Assembly: GCA_036583965.1 (NCBI GenBank) | Contig: JAZBQD010000034.1 | Coordinates: 7,452,540 to 7,516,539, forward strand | Direction of reading: 5' to 3' | Source: Prunella strophiata | Lineage: Eukaryota > Chordata > Aves > Passeriformes > Prunellidae | DNA length: 64,000 bases | In this document: positions 13,068-25,330 of the stretch, in pieces | Layout of the letters: each line of letters starts with the position of its first letter | Numbering within the stretch: position 1 is the first letter of the stretch | Program-made: the position numbers and the translations under genes | The notes under the pieces: generated by a model | Databases searched by the model: none | Told to the model about the DNA's origin: nothing | Seen by the model: the letters and a program-made list of their open reading frames with translations, nothing else

Positions 13068-13419
13068 GACAGAAGAGGAAGTTTAAATATAGGGTTCATG
13101 AGCTGCTTTTTACTTGATGCAGGAACAGGGACAAGCAAAATAAATGGATTTATGTTGGTGCTATGACCATCTTTATTCAGCCCACAGGTCAGTGGAGAGA
13201 AAAAGTGACCCAAGCAAAATTATCATGGCCTTAAATATTTTCTGACATTCATGACAGGGAATCCCAAAATACATAAACCTAGCTGGCTTTAAATACATTT
13301 CCTTGTGTATGCTATAATGGAATTCTGCTGGGGTTTGCAAGCCCTTGATTTGATGTATTTTGGGGGCCAAAGTCTCTGCTGGCAAAACTGTTCTGTGGCA
13401 CTGGATTTACTCACAAAGA

Positions 13420-13760
13420 CAATTCAGTCTGGTGTGTTAAAGGCCTGGTTATGAGAACATTAATCACATGATAGATTAAATTACCCCATAATACCATTTC
13501 TTGCCTTGGAATGGAGATCTAAAGGAACAATTTCCAGTGGAAGTAGATGTATTTGATAATTTTTGGTGTCACAAAATTCACTGGTAGTGTAGGTTTATTT
13601 AAGACTATTTAACTATAAATCATTTGCATGTTTGTTTTAATAACTATTTATTGTCATGTCAGCTGAGAGACACAGATTAGTATAGAGTGTGCAATATCAT
13701 ACAGAGCAGAAATATTTTAGCACAGCCACTCTGTCAAGCTGTAGCATTTACCATCCTCTA
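13420..13760. promoter_or_regulatory. Possible enhancer-like element with an octamer site
   Basis: This is AT-rich unique sequence containing an exact POU octamer on the plus strand, ATTTGCAT (13622-13629), within a run of TTTAACTATAAATC and TTTTAATAAC words. A second exact ATTTGCAT lies nearby at 14632-14639. Single motifs are expected by chance, so the call rests on texture plus motif and is weak. Confidence 0.22.
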
Positions 13761-15056
13761 AGCAGATGCTCAGTTTCCTATTCACATATAATTTTGTGAA
13801 TTTGGAGAGGCTTTATTGTTTCAGGGTACAGGAAACACTGGGTGAGTAGGTGTAAAACTGTGGTAGTAGCAGAGTGGGGTGTTTTATTTTCAAGTGATTC
13901 TGAGGTATGGGATGTTTATTTCCTTTCTTTTTTTCTTCTTTTCTTTTTTTCCCAGATGTGACATTATAGAAAGAAAATAATAGTTTACAGGCAATGGGAA
14001 TGGCTACTTGCACCTGCTGATGCACAGTTGAAATAACAGTTCTGCCTAAAATATCTGTATTCTTACATTTTTATTATGTTTCAAGATCAAAGTAAAAATT
14101 TAGAAAACTTTGCAATTTGCTTTATAGTCTTCATTTTTAACAAGAGCTAGTCACCTTTCTTAAAATCACAAAATTCCAATCTTTCATTTATGAGAAAATT
14201 TTTACTTCTAAGCTTCTTTCTTTTTTTTTTTTTCAGACTACTGATTTCTCTCTGTGCTTTCTCTGCTCTGTACTTCTGTGTATTTATTGTAAAATGGAGT
14301 TTCTTTGTAAAATGCTTTGAAGAGGAAGAATTAAATATGTTATATGGGAAACTACTATCATTAACATTGATTTACTAGACCATTTTGAGAATACTGTGGT
14401 TGAATTTACATATTTAACTGCAATCTCAGCCTTATTCACAAAGTTCTTCAATGTGAATAACTTTGAACTGAGAGTTAATGACTTGAGTAAGTTCTGTACC
14501 AAGAAGACACCCAGGTGAGAGTTACAGATATAAAAGAGTTTTAAATTATGGGGTATTTTGGGCTTCCTTTGAACACAGATATAACAGCACAGAGAATAAA
14601 TTAGCAATTTCTATTTGAAATCAATCGAACCATTTGCATGACACCAGTGCAAGGTTCAGTCAAGCTGTTTCTATGGCTGAGAGCCTGTTTTAGTATCAGT
14701 GAAATAATCAGGGGATTCCAGGAGATAAAAAGTTCCAATAGATAAAAAGTGCTACCCCTCAGCACACCTGCTACAAGTCAGGTGGTGGTGGCTGAACCTG
14801 ACAGTACAGAGCTCTAGTCTGGAGCAATGTATCATCCTGAGTTCATCCACAAGCATAAACACCCCAAAATCACTGCAAGCCTATTGCAGATTGTCTGATT
14901 GTACCACTCAGGTTTGCACTATGCCAGCTGAGTGAGGAGTCAGCCAGGCAGGAAAGAGAAATGAAACCATGCCAATTATTAAACTAAAAAAACCATAGAT
15001 TTGCCACAGAATATCCATGAACTATTCATAAAGGTAAACCCCTTCCTCATACAATT
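13761..15056. other. Unique non-coding sequence
   Basis: No gene was recognised. There is a T-rich tract at 13920-13950 and a 15-T run at about 14220-14234. A CAG|GTGAGA donor-like site at about 14514 closes a roughly 90-base frame on the plus strand, but the same DNA is open for 107 codons on the minus strand, so neither is called. Confidence 0.5.
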
Positions 15057-15110
15057 TCACAGAATGTCCTGAGCTGGAAGGGACCCACAGAACATCCAGG
15101 AGTGCTCCTT
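15057..15110 (-). mobile_element. Short CR1 or CR1-tailed SINE remnant
   Basis: The plus strand reads TTTCACAGAATGTCCTGAGC followed by TGGAAGGGACCCACAGAACATCCAGGAG. This resembles the reverse complement of the tail shared by avian CR1 and the CR1-mobilised SINE. Only about 50 bases are recognisable. The call depends on memory of the consensus and could be tested with RepeatMasker. Confidence 0.55.
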
Positions 15111-15649
15111 AATCATTATTTTAATACCCATTATCCCCCAACGTGCTACTTTCTGCTACGCTAGTGTTCATCTGTTTAATATCTGGGTGCTTGAAGGATG
15201 AAAACTACTCATCCTTACTAATACATCATGCCAAGGGCTGGAAGTTTTGATTAATTTAAGAATGTCCAACCAGCCAACATGGGCAGTTCTGGGGGGGTCT
15301 AGGCTGTTTTCCAGACTTTCTGAAAAGTAAGTTCTTCCCTGTCCCGTGATTGCTTCTTCCAGTGGTGGAGGCATCCTCATACCTCTTACCTCCCACCTCA
15401 TCATCTTCTGAAGAAGCAGCCCCCTACAATTTCCAAAGCTCTCTAGAGAGCCAGTCTCTCAGCCATGCTTAAAAATAAACTTTTCAGTCTGCAGTCCCAT
15501 GGGAAATACGTCATTAGGAAAGGCGGGGAGTGAAAGGAATTAAATCATTGACACTATTAGCTCAAGTGGCCACTGCAGCTGGTCCAGTAAATGCCAAGCC
15601 AGGCAAAGCTCAGTCATTTTCCCTCACACACATTGTGTATAGTGGAACT

Positions 15650-16880
15650 GAGAGTGTCTGCAGATTTATTAGCTTGTATATAACACTAAATTGATGAAAA
15701 CATCCTCTAGGCAACTTCATCTGCTTTCCACTTGCCATGTTCCCATGACAGTGACAACTTGTTGTGTTACAGCTGACCTGTCAGCCTCTGCTACTCCCTG
15801 TTCATCGGGGGCTGTCACTGGATGTGTATGAAGGGGAGGTGAGCAGAATACAGCAGGCAGTTATACACACATCCCTCCCAACCAACCTGCTGAAAAACTG
15901 GCAAAGCTGACACTGGAGAGGTTATTGCTGGACCTTCACACAGATTCATCTGATATGTAAGTCTGTTCTGACAATGAACGGCATTGCTGCAAATATTTTC
16001 ACTTAGCCATAAATAATCAAATTGTTCAAGTCCAAAAATAGCAGCTCTGGGTGTTTTCTGCTTTTGCAAATAAGTGGTGAAAGGGACATTCATTAGATCC
16101 TCTTTTCCAGCTAAAACGGTGACCAGCACAAATCAGGTATCAGGCAAGGAGTGCTCCATTGTTACTGCAGATGTGTCAATCCCTGGAAACAAAAGAATCC
16201 GCACCCGTCTAGGAACAAGCTCCCGGTTAGTTAGCAATTCAGAATGACTTCCAAAAGCAATCCCTTAGTCTCCAATGATATCTGTCTGACAACTACTTAA
16301 TCTTGGCAAGAGCTCTGTTAAACCAGCCTGTCATCATTGCTACCTCTCAGGTGTAGCTTGAAAAGGGAGAGAGAAAGGGAGAGATCTATGAGTTTCAATC
16401 ACTTAGAAGAAATTATAACTTTTTTGAAGCCTGTATGCAGATAGCATTTCCCATATTGAATGGAAGATGACAGTTCCCATATAGACAGAATGGTACAATG
16501 CAAAATGCCAGCTTCCAGGTGATTCTATCCCATCTCTGAGGCTGTCGGGAGCTATCAAATTAATGTTGAAATAATTGTCACTTGTGAATACCTGCCAGTG
16601 TAACCAAGTCGGGTATTAAAAAAAAAAATCCCAATTGATCAGCCTCACAAAATGTTCTGAATACTTAAGGAAAAAGTTTCACTGAGGTGTGACGCTGTTC
16701 CATATTCATTTTAGCAGAAGGATTTTTTTTTTAAGAACAGAAGCAATAATGAAAGTATTTGTTTCTTCATTGAAGCACTGTTAATACCATCACTGACTCT
16801 TTGATTGTTTAAAATTTTATGATAAAAGAAGCAAATAAAAATTAGCTAATGTTTGAACCTCTTGCTACTAGTCATTTGCA
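15650..16880. promoter_or_regulatory. Cluster of enhancer-like non-coding sequence
   Basis: About 1.2 kb of unique, AT-leaning sequence free of recognisable transposons. It retains scattered CpGs in several sub-blocks, for example near 15979, 16115, 16200-16222, 16547, 16609 and 16694. It includes an AATAATCAAATTGTTC stretch at 16013-16028, resembling SOX/homeobox sites, and a TGTGACGC CRE-like word near 16690. This mix is what developmental enhancers look like in birds. It is inferred from texture only; cross-species alignment would decide it. Confidence 0.28.
15773..15838 (+). other. Splice-bounded 66-base open frame (weak exon candidate)
   Basis: A TTGTTGTGTTACAG acceptor precedes an open 22-codon frame beginning LTCQPLLLPV, and a GAG|GTGAGC donor follows. 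Both splice sites are good and the exon would be symmetric, phase 0 to phase 0. However, a 22-codon window is open in at least one frame most of the time by chance, and the peptide is not recognised. I list it only because both splice sites are close to consensus. Confidence 0.15.
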
Positions 16881-19800
16881 ATAAATCTTGATGCTCTTCT
16901 CTCTCTCTGTCTCATCGCTATAAAAATTTCCACTTTGTTGAAGTTCCCTTTTATCTCTGCACATCCTTACAGGGGTTTTATTGGGGTTAACAGTTTTTCT
17001 ATGTCCTATTGCTGCAAACTCTAAAGTGTTCTTGGTGTCAAACGTAATGAAGAGCAGTGATAGATCCACTGTGTCACTCCAGTCCCATCCTTAGCATTTC
17101 ATAATAAATGACAGGATGGGAAAACTACATTCTCTATTCGTGGAACACATGCAGCAACAGCAACAGCATTGCACATTTTTTCTATATTGACTTGCCAATG
17201 TGCCTACAGGAAAGAAGAAAGGAAATCAGTGTCTGTGCAGCCTAAGAGCACTCCCAGCTCCCACTGAAACCACTGCTCAGTACTTGGCAGGTTTGAAATG
17301 TTGACATTCCTTCTCAACCTCTTGGAGGCACCAGGTTTCAGTATTCACCAAGCACACCTGAATACCCAGTACATGGCAAATGATTGTATCCTACTCCTTC
17401 GGAGACGTCTCTTACCTTTTTGCTCTTTGCCTTCACCATTTCTCAGAGGGCTAAATGCAGTGCACCCTGAACCAGCTGCATTTGAAATCTGCAGCCTGTG
17501 CTGAGTTCAGCAGAGAACATCCAGGGAGGCTGTTCATGTAGGCAGGACACTGGACCAGTGCTCTGGACCTGTGCTGGCCCTCACCTGAGTGCCAGGAACA
17601 GTCTGAGATCCCAACACAAACTGCCACCCTTCAGACACCTGGTCCCTGACTCTTGGAGGAAGCATTTCACTGCTAAAGCAGCACATTTCATCAAGGGCAA
17701 CCAACTTTTCTTTCCTCCTGGAAGGCAAATATGCTGTGTGCTCAGTGTTCCCCAGTCCATTGGTCTTCTCACTTCTATATTTAACCTCCAGGCTGGTCTC
17801 ACATGTGAGCCTTCAGCTGGGGGAGTTTTCATGAGCCATGACTCAGATCACTGGGTACCACCATGCTGAGCCCCTGTGCTAAATCACAACACAGGCTGAG
17901 ACTGTCCATCCTGGAAATTATCTTGGAACCTCACAGTTCTCTGCTAAAGGTTCTTCTCTTTACTTCCTACAAGCCAGACACCTAAATTCCATTCTCTAAA
18001 CTGATAAAATGAATTCTCTGTTAAGAGCCTCTGTGCCTCAGCTGATGAGGTCTTCTGAAATTAGTTTTCAACTGCTTAATATTTACAGTAATTTAACTAT
18101 ATCTTCTCCATCTTATTAGATCTTGTTAACAAGTACCTAAAGTTATTGCTTTTTCCTAAACAGCTCTTAGAACTTGGGCTAAATTAGGATTTCTGAATTA
18201 TGGTGCAAACTGGATCCATTCCATACTTGTACCTGGATAAATGAAATATCATTGTGATTCTTGTGTATATGTGAACATGGAGAAAGAAAACAACATCAGC
18301 CAGCAGAGATTTATGTAGGAAATTTGTAAGAAGTTTGTCTGTGTGCACAGCCCTGTGCATTTACACAATTAATACATATTGTATTTACTGGGTATATGTG
18401 CCTGCATGTTTCTCTTCCTGTGTAGCTAAAAACCCTGACAGGGATGTTCAGAGACAAAAACAGAAGAACATTCCACATTTCAATTTCAGCCCATATATCT
18501 CCAAATTTTGGAGTCACCTTTGCCAAGGGATGAATGCATGCTTAAAAACTTTTCCCTTGGAAGCTCTACCCCACAAACTCCCTAACACTGTAATGACAAA
18601 GGCAGCAGCTGTTTTCCCAGGCCTTTGCTGAATTATTCCAGCAGATTAAAATATACATGTATATATTTATGCCGACAAGAAGGAGGGAAAGTGCAACTTC
18701 TAGTCAATGCCTAAATTTCCTGCCTCCGAAGCCCAGCTGGAGAGCAGGAGTTATAACAGAAAACAGCAGCACAATTAGCTGGAGTTCTGTAGCTGTCTGC
18801 AGCAGACTGCTTGCTCCTGTCTCTCTATAGGTGGTCTCCCAGTTCATCAGTTCATAAATAAGTAATTTGAAATGTGTTCCTGGGGGAAATTTTCCTCCTT
18901 CTCTCCTGAACAGACTGTACTCATCAGTTTTCCTGTTCTCCAGGTACCTGGCGTTCTCATTTATAATGGCCAGAGGAACTATGCTGTTCTAATTCTTGCT
19001 TCATTACATTTCCTAATGCTTGTTTTCAGCAGCTTCACAACTCCACATTTCTTTATATATTGATAAAAAAAACTCTTTGCATATATTATTTATTGGCACT
19101 TTCATGTTAGCTTTACTGCTGATTTAAATGGAATATTTTTACATACAAAGTAAGACTGTGAAGTTGGTTTCAGGTCTGAGGTTTAGATATTTTGATTTAA
19201 ATTATGTGAGGGGAGGAAAAAAAAATCAGCAAGAGAAATCATTGTCACTGGCCATTTCCCTCCCCTCCTCATCACAGAATCTCCAGACAGATAGACAGCA
19301 CATACCAATGCTTCCACAGAAGGGAACATTTTGTACTTTAGAGAAAAACATAAACACCAAATCAAAAGCTTAAGGAACCAGTTTACAAAGGTCTTAGGTA
19401 GTCAAGGATGCAGCAGGATATACAAAAACTTGGCAAGTGAGTGCTAAATCCTAATGAACAGCAAAGGAAATCAGGCACCCAATTCACTTAACTCATTTAA
19501 AAATACCTGTAAGTGCTGATTGGTGTCTATGCTCTCGATGAGGAGCAGGGTCCATTGGCATGTAAGAAAAAACATGATTTATCCACTGGTGGGAAGGATA
19601 ATGATGTTAATACAAGTGCTAATGGAAAACAAAGCAGAACCTATGAAAGGGAGTAGGAAATAGCTAGGTTAAATATTTTGGAAGATTTGTTGGATAAACT
19701 GATTATGTGACTACAACAAGCCTCATCACTGCTGGGAGTGGATGTCACACCCCTGTGACCCCACAGCCTTGTCTGGGAGGGGCCAGCAGGAGCCAGCCAT

Positions 19801-20229
19801 GGCATTGCCAGTGCAAAATGAGGTGCAGGGGTGCCAGCACTGGCACAGGAGCCAAAATGTTTCCTGGAGATCCAGCACTGGGGGTTCTGAGCTCCAAGTC
19901 ACTTTCAGAGTGGTGAAGATCAAGACCTCAAGGCTTGGCTTGAGGCAGAGATTTGAGTCATTGCACATACTCCCCTGCCCTTTATTGGCCACCAACAAAT
20001 GCCTCAACAAAACTCAATGTGTGCATCTGACTTTGTTTGCTTTTCACTCCTCTGTAGAACAAAAGGGAAGTTGCAACCTGAAAAGCCTCAGTGAGATGGA
20101 ATTGCTGCTCCCCAGGAAATCCAGATTAGGTGCTGAGAGACCCTGGAGTGGAATTAGGGATGCAAAGCAAGAGTGTGTCTCTGTGTTGCCTGGAATTACT
20201 GTAATTTTATATTGCTCTTTTTGGATATA
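16881..20229. other. Unique non-coding sequence
   Basis: No gene was recognised. The 123-codon plus-strand frame at 17498-17869 and the 162-codon frame at 19742-20230 have overlapping counter-strand frames and no recognisable domain. They sit in GC-richer patches where stops are rarer, so they are read as chance. Confidence 0.5.
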
Positions 20230-20760
20230 ATCAAAGACACCCATTGACTGCATGGTTGATCAATCAGGCTTTGCTTTTTGCCATATTACTCTAATCAATG
20301 GCTCTAATATATTACACAGAACAGTTCACCAAATGACAGATTTAGAATCATCTATCTTTTCCCTTAGAAATTACACTGAAAACACCTAATGAAGAAGCAC
20401 TTACTATTGCTTCTAGCTAGGCCCAAATGTTGCTCTTAATTAAATCAGTGAAAATTCAGAATTGGGCTGTTGAGTTCAATAATTGGCTTGTGAATGCCAG
20501 TTATAATTTTGATTTTCCTATACTTCAGAAGCAGATGAAAACTTACATGAGAAAGATTTATTTTATATAAGGGAACACTTACAATGGTAAGTTCTTTTAG
20601 TTCTTTGATATATCTATTGAAATTAATTCTATTACTGGATTGTTGGTTGGTTACTGAACAGTTTGTTTTTAAAGAAGTATGAAAAATATTTTAACTTTTA
20701 AAAATAGAAGGGCTGCTATGTAAACTAACTGAGAAGCCCTAAATAGCAAGCCAGTATTTT
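20230..20760. promoter_or_regulatory. AT-rich unique block, possible conserved element
   Basis: This is dense AT-rich sequence with CTAATCAATGG, CTTAATTAAATC and AATAATTGG words resembling homeodomain and SOX sites, and no repeat signature. It also contains the splice-bounded candidate at 20529-20586. Constraint is not demonstrated. Confidence 0.22.
20529..20586 (+). other. Splice-bounded 58-base open frame (weak exon candidate)
   Basis: The acceptor is strong: a TTTTGATTTTCCTATACTTCAG tract ends at 20528. The donor is ATG|GTAAGT at 20587. One frame is open and reads ADENLHEKDLFYIREHLQ, entering in phase 1 and leaving in phase 2. Both splice sites are near consensus, which makes it a better candidate than most, yet a window this short is often open by chance. 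It could also be a non-coding RNA exon. The peptide is not recognised. Confidence 0.2.
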
Positions 20761-23700
20761 TCTTTGATGAAAGACATCAACATCTAGTTAGGCAAGCTGA
20801 ATTCTAGTCCTTTCTCTACTCTAGTAGATAAAAATCATACCACAATCAATGTCAAACTGCCAAGCTCAAATCTTCAGGTACCTAAGATCTGATCAGCTTT
20901 GCTTGAAAAAATAGAATTAAAAATATTTAGAATCCTTATGTGTTTTTACTTAAGGCTGCACAAAGATTGACCAGAGCTCTTCCACCTGCCAGGATATTTT
21001 TTCTCCTTTGCCACAAAAGCAGGTATTTACATGATTCGTGGACCTGGAGTTTTTAAAACATGGTAATGTTTGATATCCATGTTACATTGATAGCCACAGT
21101 CATGGATTATACAAAATTACAAAACATTAATAACAAAAAAATTAAAAAGCAAAGACAAGGGTTGATGGCAATTGGCATTTTCCAAGAGTTATTAAAATTA
21201 TTCAGTGAGAGGTGAAGGGAGAATACTTTGTAAACCTTCTGAAAATAAAAAACCTGTCATAATTAAAATAATCTTCTTTTCTTCTGGGATTTTCTTTGGT
21301 GGGAAGGGAATTCTGTCACCCAACTGGTGCTGAATTTCTGTGTTAGCCTTAATTATTTGCTGGTTACATGCATAGCTCAGCAGTCATAGCTGGGACTAGG
21401 TTTTTCAGAAAATCTCCCTACCCATTTCAGTGCCTGCAATGAAGTTCATGCCATTGGATCCCACCTAAACTTTTGAAAAAATATTATTCTTAATGGGTAC
21501 GGGAAAAAAGAGAAACTTGTTGTTTCTTCTGAAGGCTGAACTAGCAAAGAAAACAAGCTGAGAGAAAAGGCTGGAAAGAAATGTTTTTAGCAGACTACTT
21601 GCAAAATGAAATCAAAACATTTTTCAGAGCCTTTCCTTGAAAGGGATGTGGCCAGAGGAGGGGGGAGCAGGAGGCAGCCAGGCTCCAGCAAAGCTCAGAA
21701 TCTTCATTCTGGGACAGGCAGGACTCTGGGGCTGCAGGGCTCTGCTGCACCTCTCACTTGGGCTACTCCTTTCCAAGTCCAATAGCCCCTAAATGACAGC
21801 AGCTCAAAGTGGGCACTCAGGGTGCTGGCAGGGACAAAGAGGTGCAGAGCAAAGCTGGCAGCTGACAAATCTTGTGGATAAGCAGAGCAGAGAGAGGGGC
21901 ATTGGCTGCATCCTCGGACATCCCCATCCTTGTGCTGCCAGCTCCACGTGTGCCCCTCACTCCCTCCCACTGTAATATTCCAGACAGGGAAGACACCAAA
22001 CAGGCTCCTTGGCTCCAGGAGTGCCTTATCTGAAGTCCTCCTCAAAAGAGGAGATGAGCCTATTTGCATTTTCCCACTGAAGCATGGAGGGATGTTCCTC
22101 GTTACATTATTCCGTGTGCTCAGGTTTGCCCCAGGCCTGCTCGTAGGCTGCAAGAGCTCTGAAAACACCTGTATCTTTCCCACTTAACTGCACACTTCAC
22201 ACAAATCTTTTTGGGGGCTTTCAAAAGACATAGACTAATATTTTGCCATGCTCACATAGATTTTTTTCCTGTGAGGTTGCTGAAAACAGAAATTAATCAG
22301 TTGATTCCTACTTCTTCCCCTTCCTTGGATTGCTCTTTTATCTGTAAAAACTTCCCTCTAGGTTAGGCTTTGGATGAGCATCTTCCTCCACAGGAAAAAA
22401 AAACCCAAAACAACCAAACCTTTAGAAATGCACCATAATTCAAGAACCTGTCACATACTTGAATGAAAGATTCAAGGGTACTTTTCTATTGGAAAAGACT
22501 TGGCACATTCCTTGTTAGAAAATTCAAAATCCATTAAGCCATCTCTCCTATAGATTTATTCTCTCTGTTGAAAACATCCTGAAAATTTATTACAGCATAG
22601 AAAGCTACTACTTCAAAAATGGTTCAAGGCAGTTTCCCTTTGTGTGGGGCTGTTCCCTGCTACAAAGGCTGGAGAGATTGCTGGGACTTGATCCAAATTT
22701 TACTGAAGTCAAGGCAAGGATCCTTACACAAGTCCATGTGCGACCATCCTGGGCTGGGTGGAGGAGAAGCTTTTCTGTCTACAAGTAATTGCACAAAAAA
22801 TTCTGCCTGGATGAGAATAAACCTGGCAGAAACACTTCAGAGGACCTGAGTTTAAAGATCAGTGGCTGCAATAATAAGTGGTGCCTACGGAAAAAGCTGT
22901 GTGCTCTCCCCACACTGCAGGAAGCTGATGGATGTACTGCCTCTCCCTGTGTCTGGGAGGCTCCCAGCCTCCCCTGTGACTCAGTTTCCCCACCATGGAG
23001 AGCTGTGAGACCAAACCTCACCAAAGAAACAGTGTGAGGGCTCCTGGAGCACATCAGTGCTGCACACTGTGGTGAATATTATTATTTATACTTGGACTTA
23101 ATTACACAGTGCATGTACACGATTGTGCATATGCACATGTGGTTACCTTGGTGACAGCTTTATTCTGATATGAAGTGGCCATAAGAAAACACCATAGGGG
23201 ATTGGCAGGAATAAGGGCAAGAGACAAATTAGTTCCCATCAGGATCAGCTACCAAGAGCCTGATGCCAAGTTACATAACAGGGGGCAAAAAGTCAATGTT
23301 CCGTCCCCACGTTTTCTTGGTAGAACACAAATGTCCTAAAGTCTTCCCTCTCCCATCATCTTTTAGTGTCATTTCATTAAGGATAGAGTGAGGATTTTTC
23401 TAATGCACTCAGTAATTTCCCACTCTCTTTCCTAAACGATGATTTCATGTGTAACTGGCAGGAGATGAAATTTTAACAGATTGAATCTCTCTCTCTCTCC
23501 TCTGCACGCGCACACACGAACATTCTTTCAGTCCCCAGATAGAAACTGTAATTCCCCTATATAAAAATGGGGGAAAAACATTTTTTTTTCCTCCTTTTCA
23601 AATGTATAACATAGTTGTGAAGGCTAATTATAAAATAATGTTTATACCTTGGAGACCAAGACAGGAGGTTACGAAAATGCTTTAAAAGTCCCAGTGCTGC

Positions 23701-24699
23701 AATAGAAGAATTTCATTAACTGAAACAAAGCAGAGCTGGTGAAAGTTTGAAAAACAAAGTATGCAAAACATTAAAAAAACAAAGCCAAATCTATTTACTG
23801 GTCTGGTACATATCAAACTTTCAAGGTTCACAGTGATTCTTTCACATTCCTAAGTGAAAAATGCAATTAAGAGGTTCACTTTTGTTCCTAAAATCTTGGC
23901 TTTGAAATGGCTTTTTCCTTTCAAGCCTGGAGGAAGTTCAGTGCTGACTGGTGCCCAAAGAGGTTTAAGTGCTGCATAACCCTGCAGGATGAGGCCTGTG
24001 TAAGCCAGGCTGTGCAGAGAGTGCCTGCACCAGGAGATGATCTGCTAGCACCAGTTTGGGATACAGATGTGCTGGGAGCCAACTCTCCCCCTGCACAGGA
24101 CAAGTTGGCACTGCATGATTGTTCAAAGGACCTGTGAGGAGGAGGTGAACCCTGACAGATGTGGTCTTTACCTCAGAGTAAAACTGGCTCACAGCAGTGT
24201 CCCACCAAGGGGAAAAGTCACATTTTATAATTGCCATATTGCTCACTGCAGTGAACTCAGGCAGGCAGCAACAGCCCAGCCCTGCAATTTCACAGCTGCA
24301 ATTTGCTGCCTGCATCCTCCAAAGGTAGCAAATAAGAGCAGAACCAGCAGCATCTGGCCTGACCCCTCATCCTTCTGCACATCCAGGTCCTGAGCACAGT
24401 GAGGCTCTTACCTTTGAGAACTCAGACACTGAGTTCTTCCTTTCCCTCCTCTACAGCACATTCCCAAGGCCCAGTGCATCCCTTGGAAGGAGCATTCCTA
24501 GTAAGGGAGTGCTGGGTTTTGGGGCATCTGACCCTGCTGTTCATTTTGACAAGGTCTGTCCTATGCAGGTAAAATTTGAGCTTTCTTGCCTCAAGCTGAG
24601 GACACCCCATGGCTGGGATCACTAACTCCAAGATGCACAGTTTTTGTCATGGAAAAGTTGTGCTTAATACCTTACAATGTCATGATCTTCCTACTTGCC
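20761..24699. other. Unique non-coding sequence
   Basis: No gene was recognised. The GC-richer patch 21650-21990 holds overlapping frames on both strands, the longest being 159 codons on the minus strand at 21704-22183, with no domain. A CT/CA-rich microsatellite lies at 23485-23517. Confidence 0.5.
23485..23517. repeat. Short (CT)n / (CA)n microsatellite
   Basis: A run of CT dinucleotides is followed, after a GCACGCG interruption, by a short CA run. It is an ordinary dinucleotide repeat. Confidence 0.85.
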
Positions 24700-24795
24700 C
24701 ATGAACCTCTCAGTTCCCATCTGTAAAATGGGGAAAATAACACTTCTTTAACTCCCAGGGGAGCTATGAAGGTGGAAAGCACTGAGGAGCACGTG
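24700..24795 (+). mobile_element. MIR-type SINE fragment, 3' half
   Basis: The sequence has the tell-tale MIR core order: AACCTCTCAGTTCCCATCTG, then GTAAAATGGGGAAAATAAC, then GAGCTATGAAGGTGGAAAGC and ACTGAGGAGC. In the MIR consensus the matching text is CTCAGTTTCCTCATCTGTAA, then a GGGGATAATAAT run, then TGTAAAG-CTTAG. The tRNA-derived head is not recognisable. The copy is old and diverged, as expected for an element that predates birds. Orientation is plus. Confidence 0.66.
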
Positions 24796-24999
24796 GCATT
24801 CAGAAGGGTTGCAGCTGGAGTCTCCCAGATAGCTGCAGGATGGGCTATAACTGCAGTGATAGATGTGTGTATACACACACACAGTTCTAAAAGTCTTCAA
24901 GAGCATAAATCTGGTTTGAAATCTTGCCCTCGCCTCTGAGGTCTCTGACTACTGATTCCACCTAAGAATAAGTGTTAGTAAAAGATGTCAGATCCCGAG
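24796..24999. other. Unique non-coding sequence
   Basis: Nothing was recognised apart from a short alternating GTGTATACACACACACA stretch at about 24868-24883. Confidence 0.5.
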
Positions 25000-25330
25000 C
25001 CAAGGCAGTCTAGAAGTATTTAACTTCTTGCATATCAGAGAATTCATTTTATTTTGGCTCACAGAGGACAGCCTTTTTGACAAATATATCAAACTCCTTC
25101 CTCCTGCTAATCACAAGAGGCAGGGCGACCCATTGAAGGAGTAAGATGTTCATGCATGTGACAAGCACGGTCGTTTAATGAAACACAACTAACAAAGCTT
25201 CACAATCTCTGCCATAAAAGTGGCTCTGAATTTTTAACTGAGACTTCAATGAGACAAAAATCACGTTCTTAATGCTAAATATAGCCCCACAAATGCTGAA
25301 AGTTTTGCACAAAGAAAGCAGGCTGAACAT
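25000..25330. promoter_or_regulatory. Possible conserved non-coding element
   Basis: AT-rich unique sequence with retained CpGs at about 25127, 25168, 25172 and 25264, and words such as TTTAATGAAACAC and AATGCTAAATATAG. It has no repeat or coding signature. The call is compositional only. Confidence 0.24.

Larger units (their letters stand above)
10721..13419. other. Non-coding sequence rich in homopolymer runs
   Basis: No gene was recognised. The segment contains the 42-T run at 11308-11349 and the poly-A runs at 12972-13067. The 11640-12260 part is GC-richer, and opposing open frames of 102-115 codons overlap there on both strands, which is the signature of low stop-codon density rather than of genes. 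Confidence 0.5.

Noticed and set aside
19742..20230. 162-codon plus-strand frame
   Set aside because: It lies partly in a GC-richer patch with open frames on the other strand, and has no recognised motif.
22960..23000. MIR-like CTCAGTTTCCCC
   Set aside because: The word is too short, and the continuing GTAAAATGGGG core is absent.
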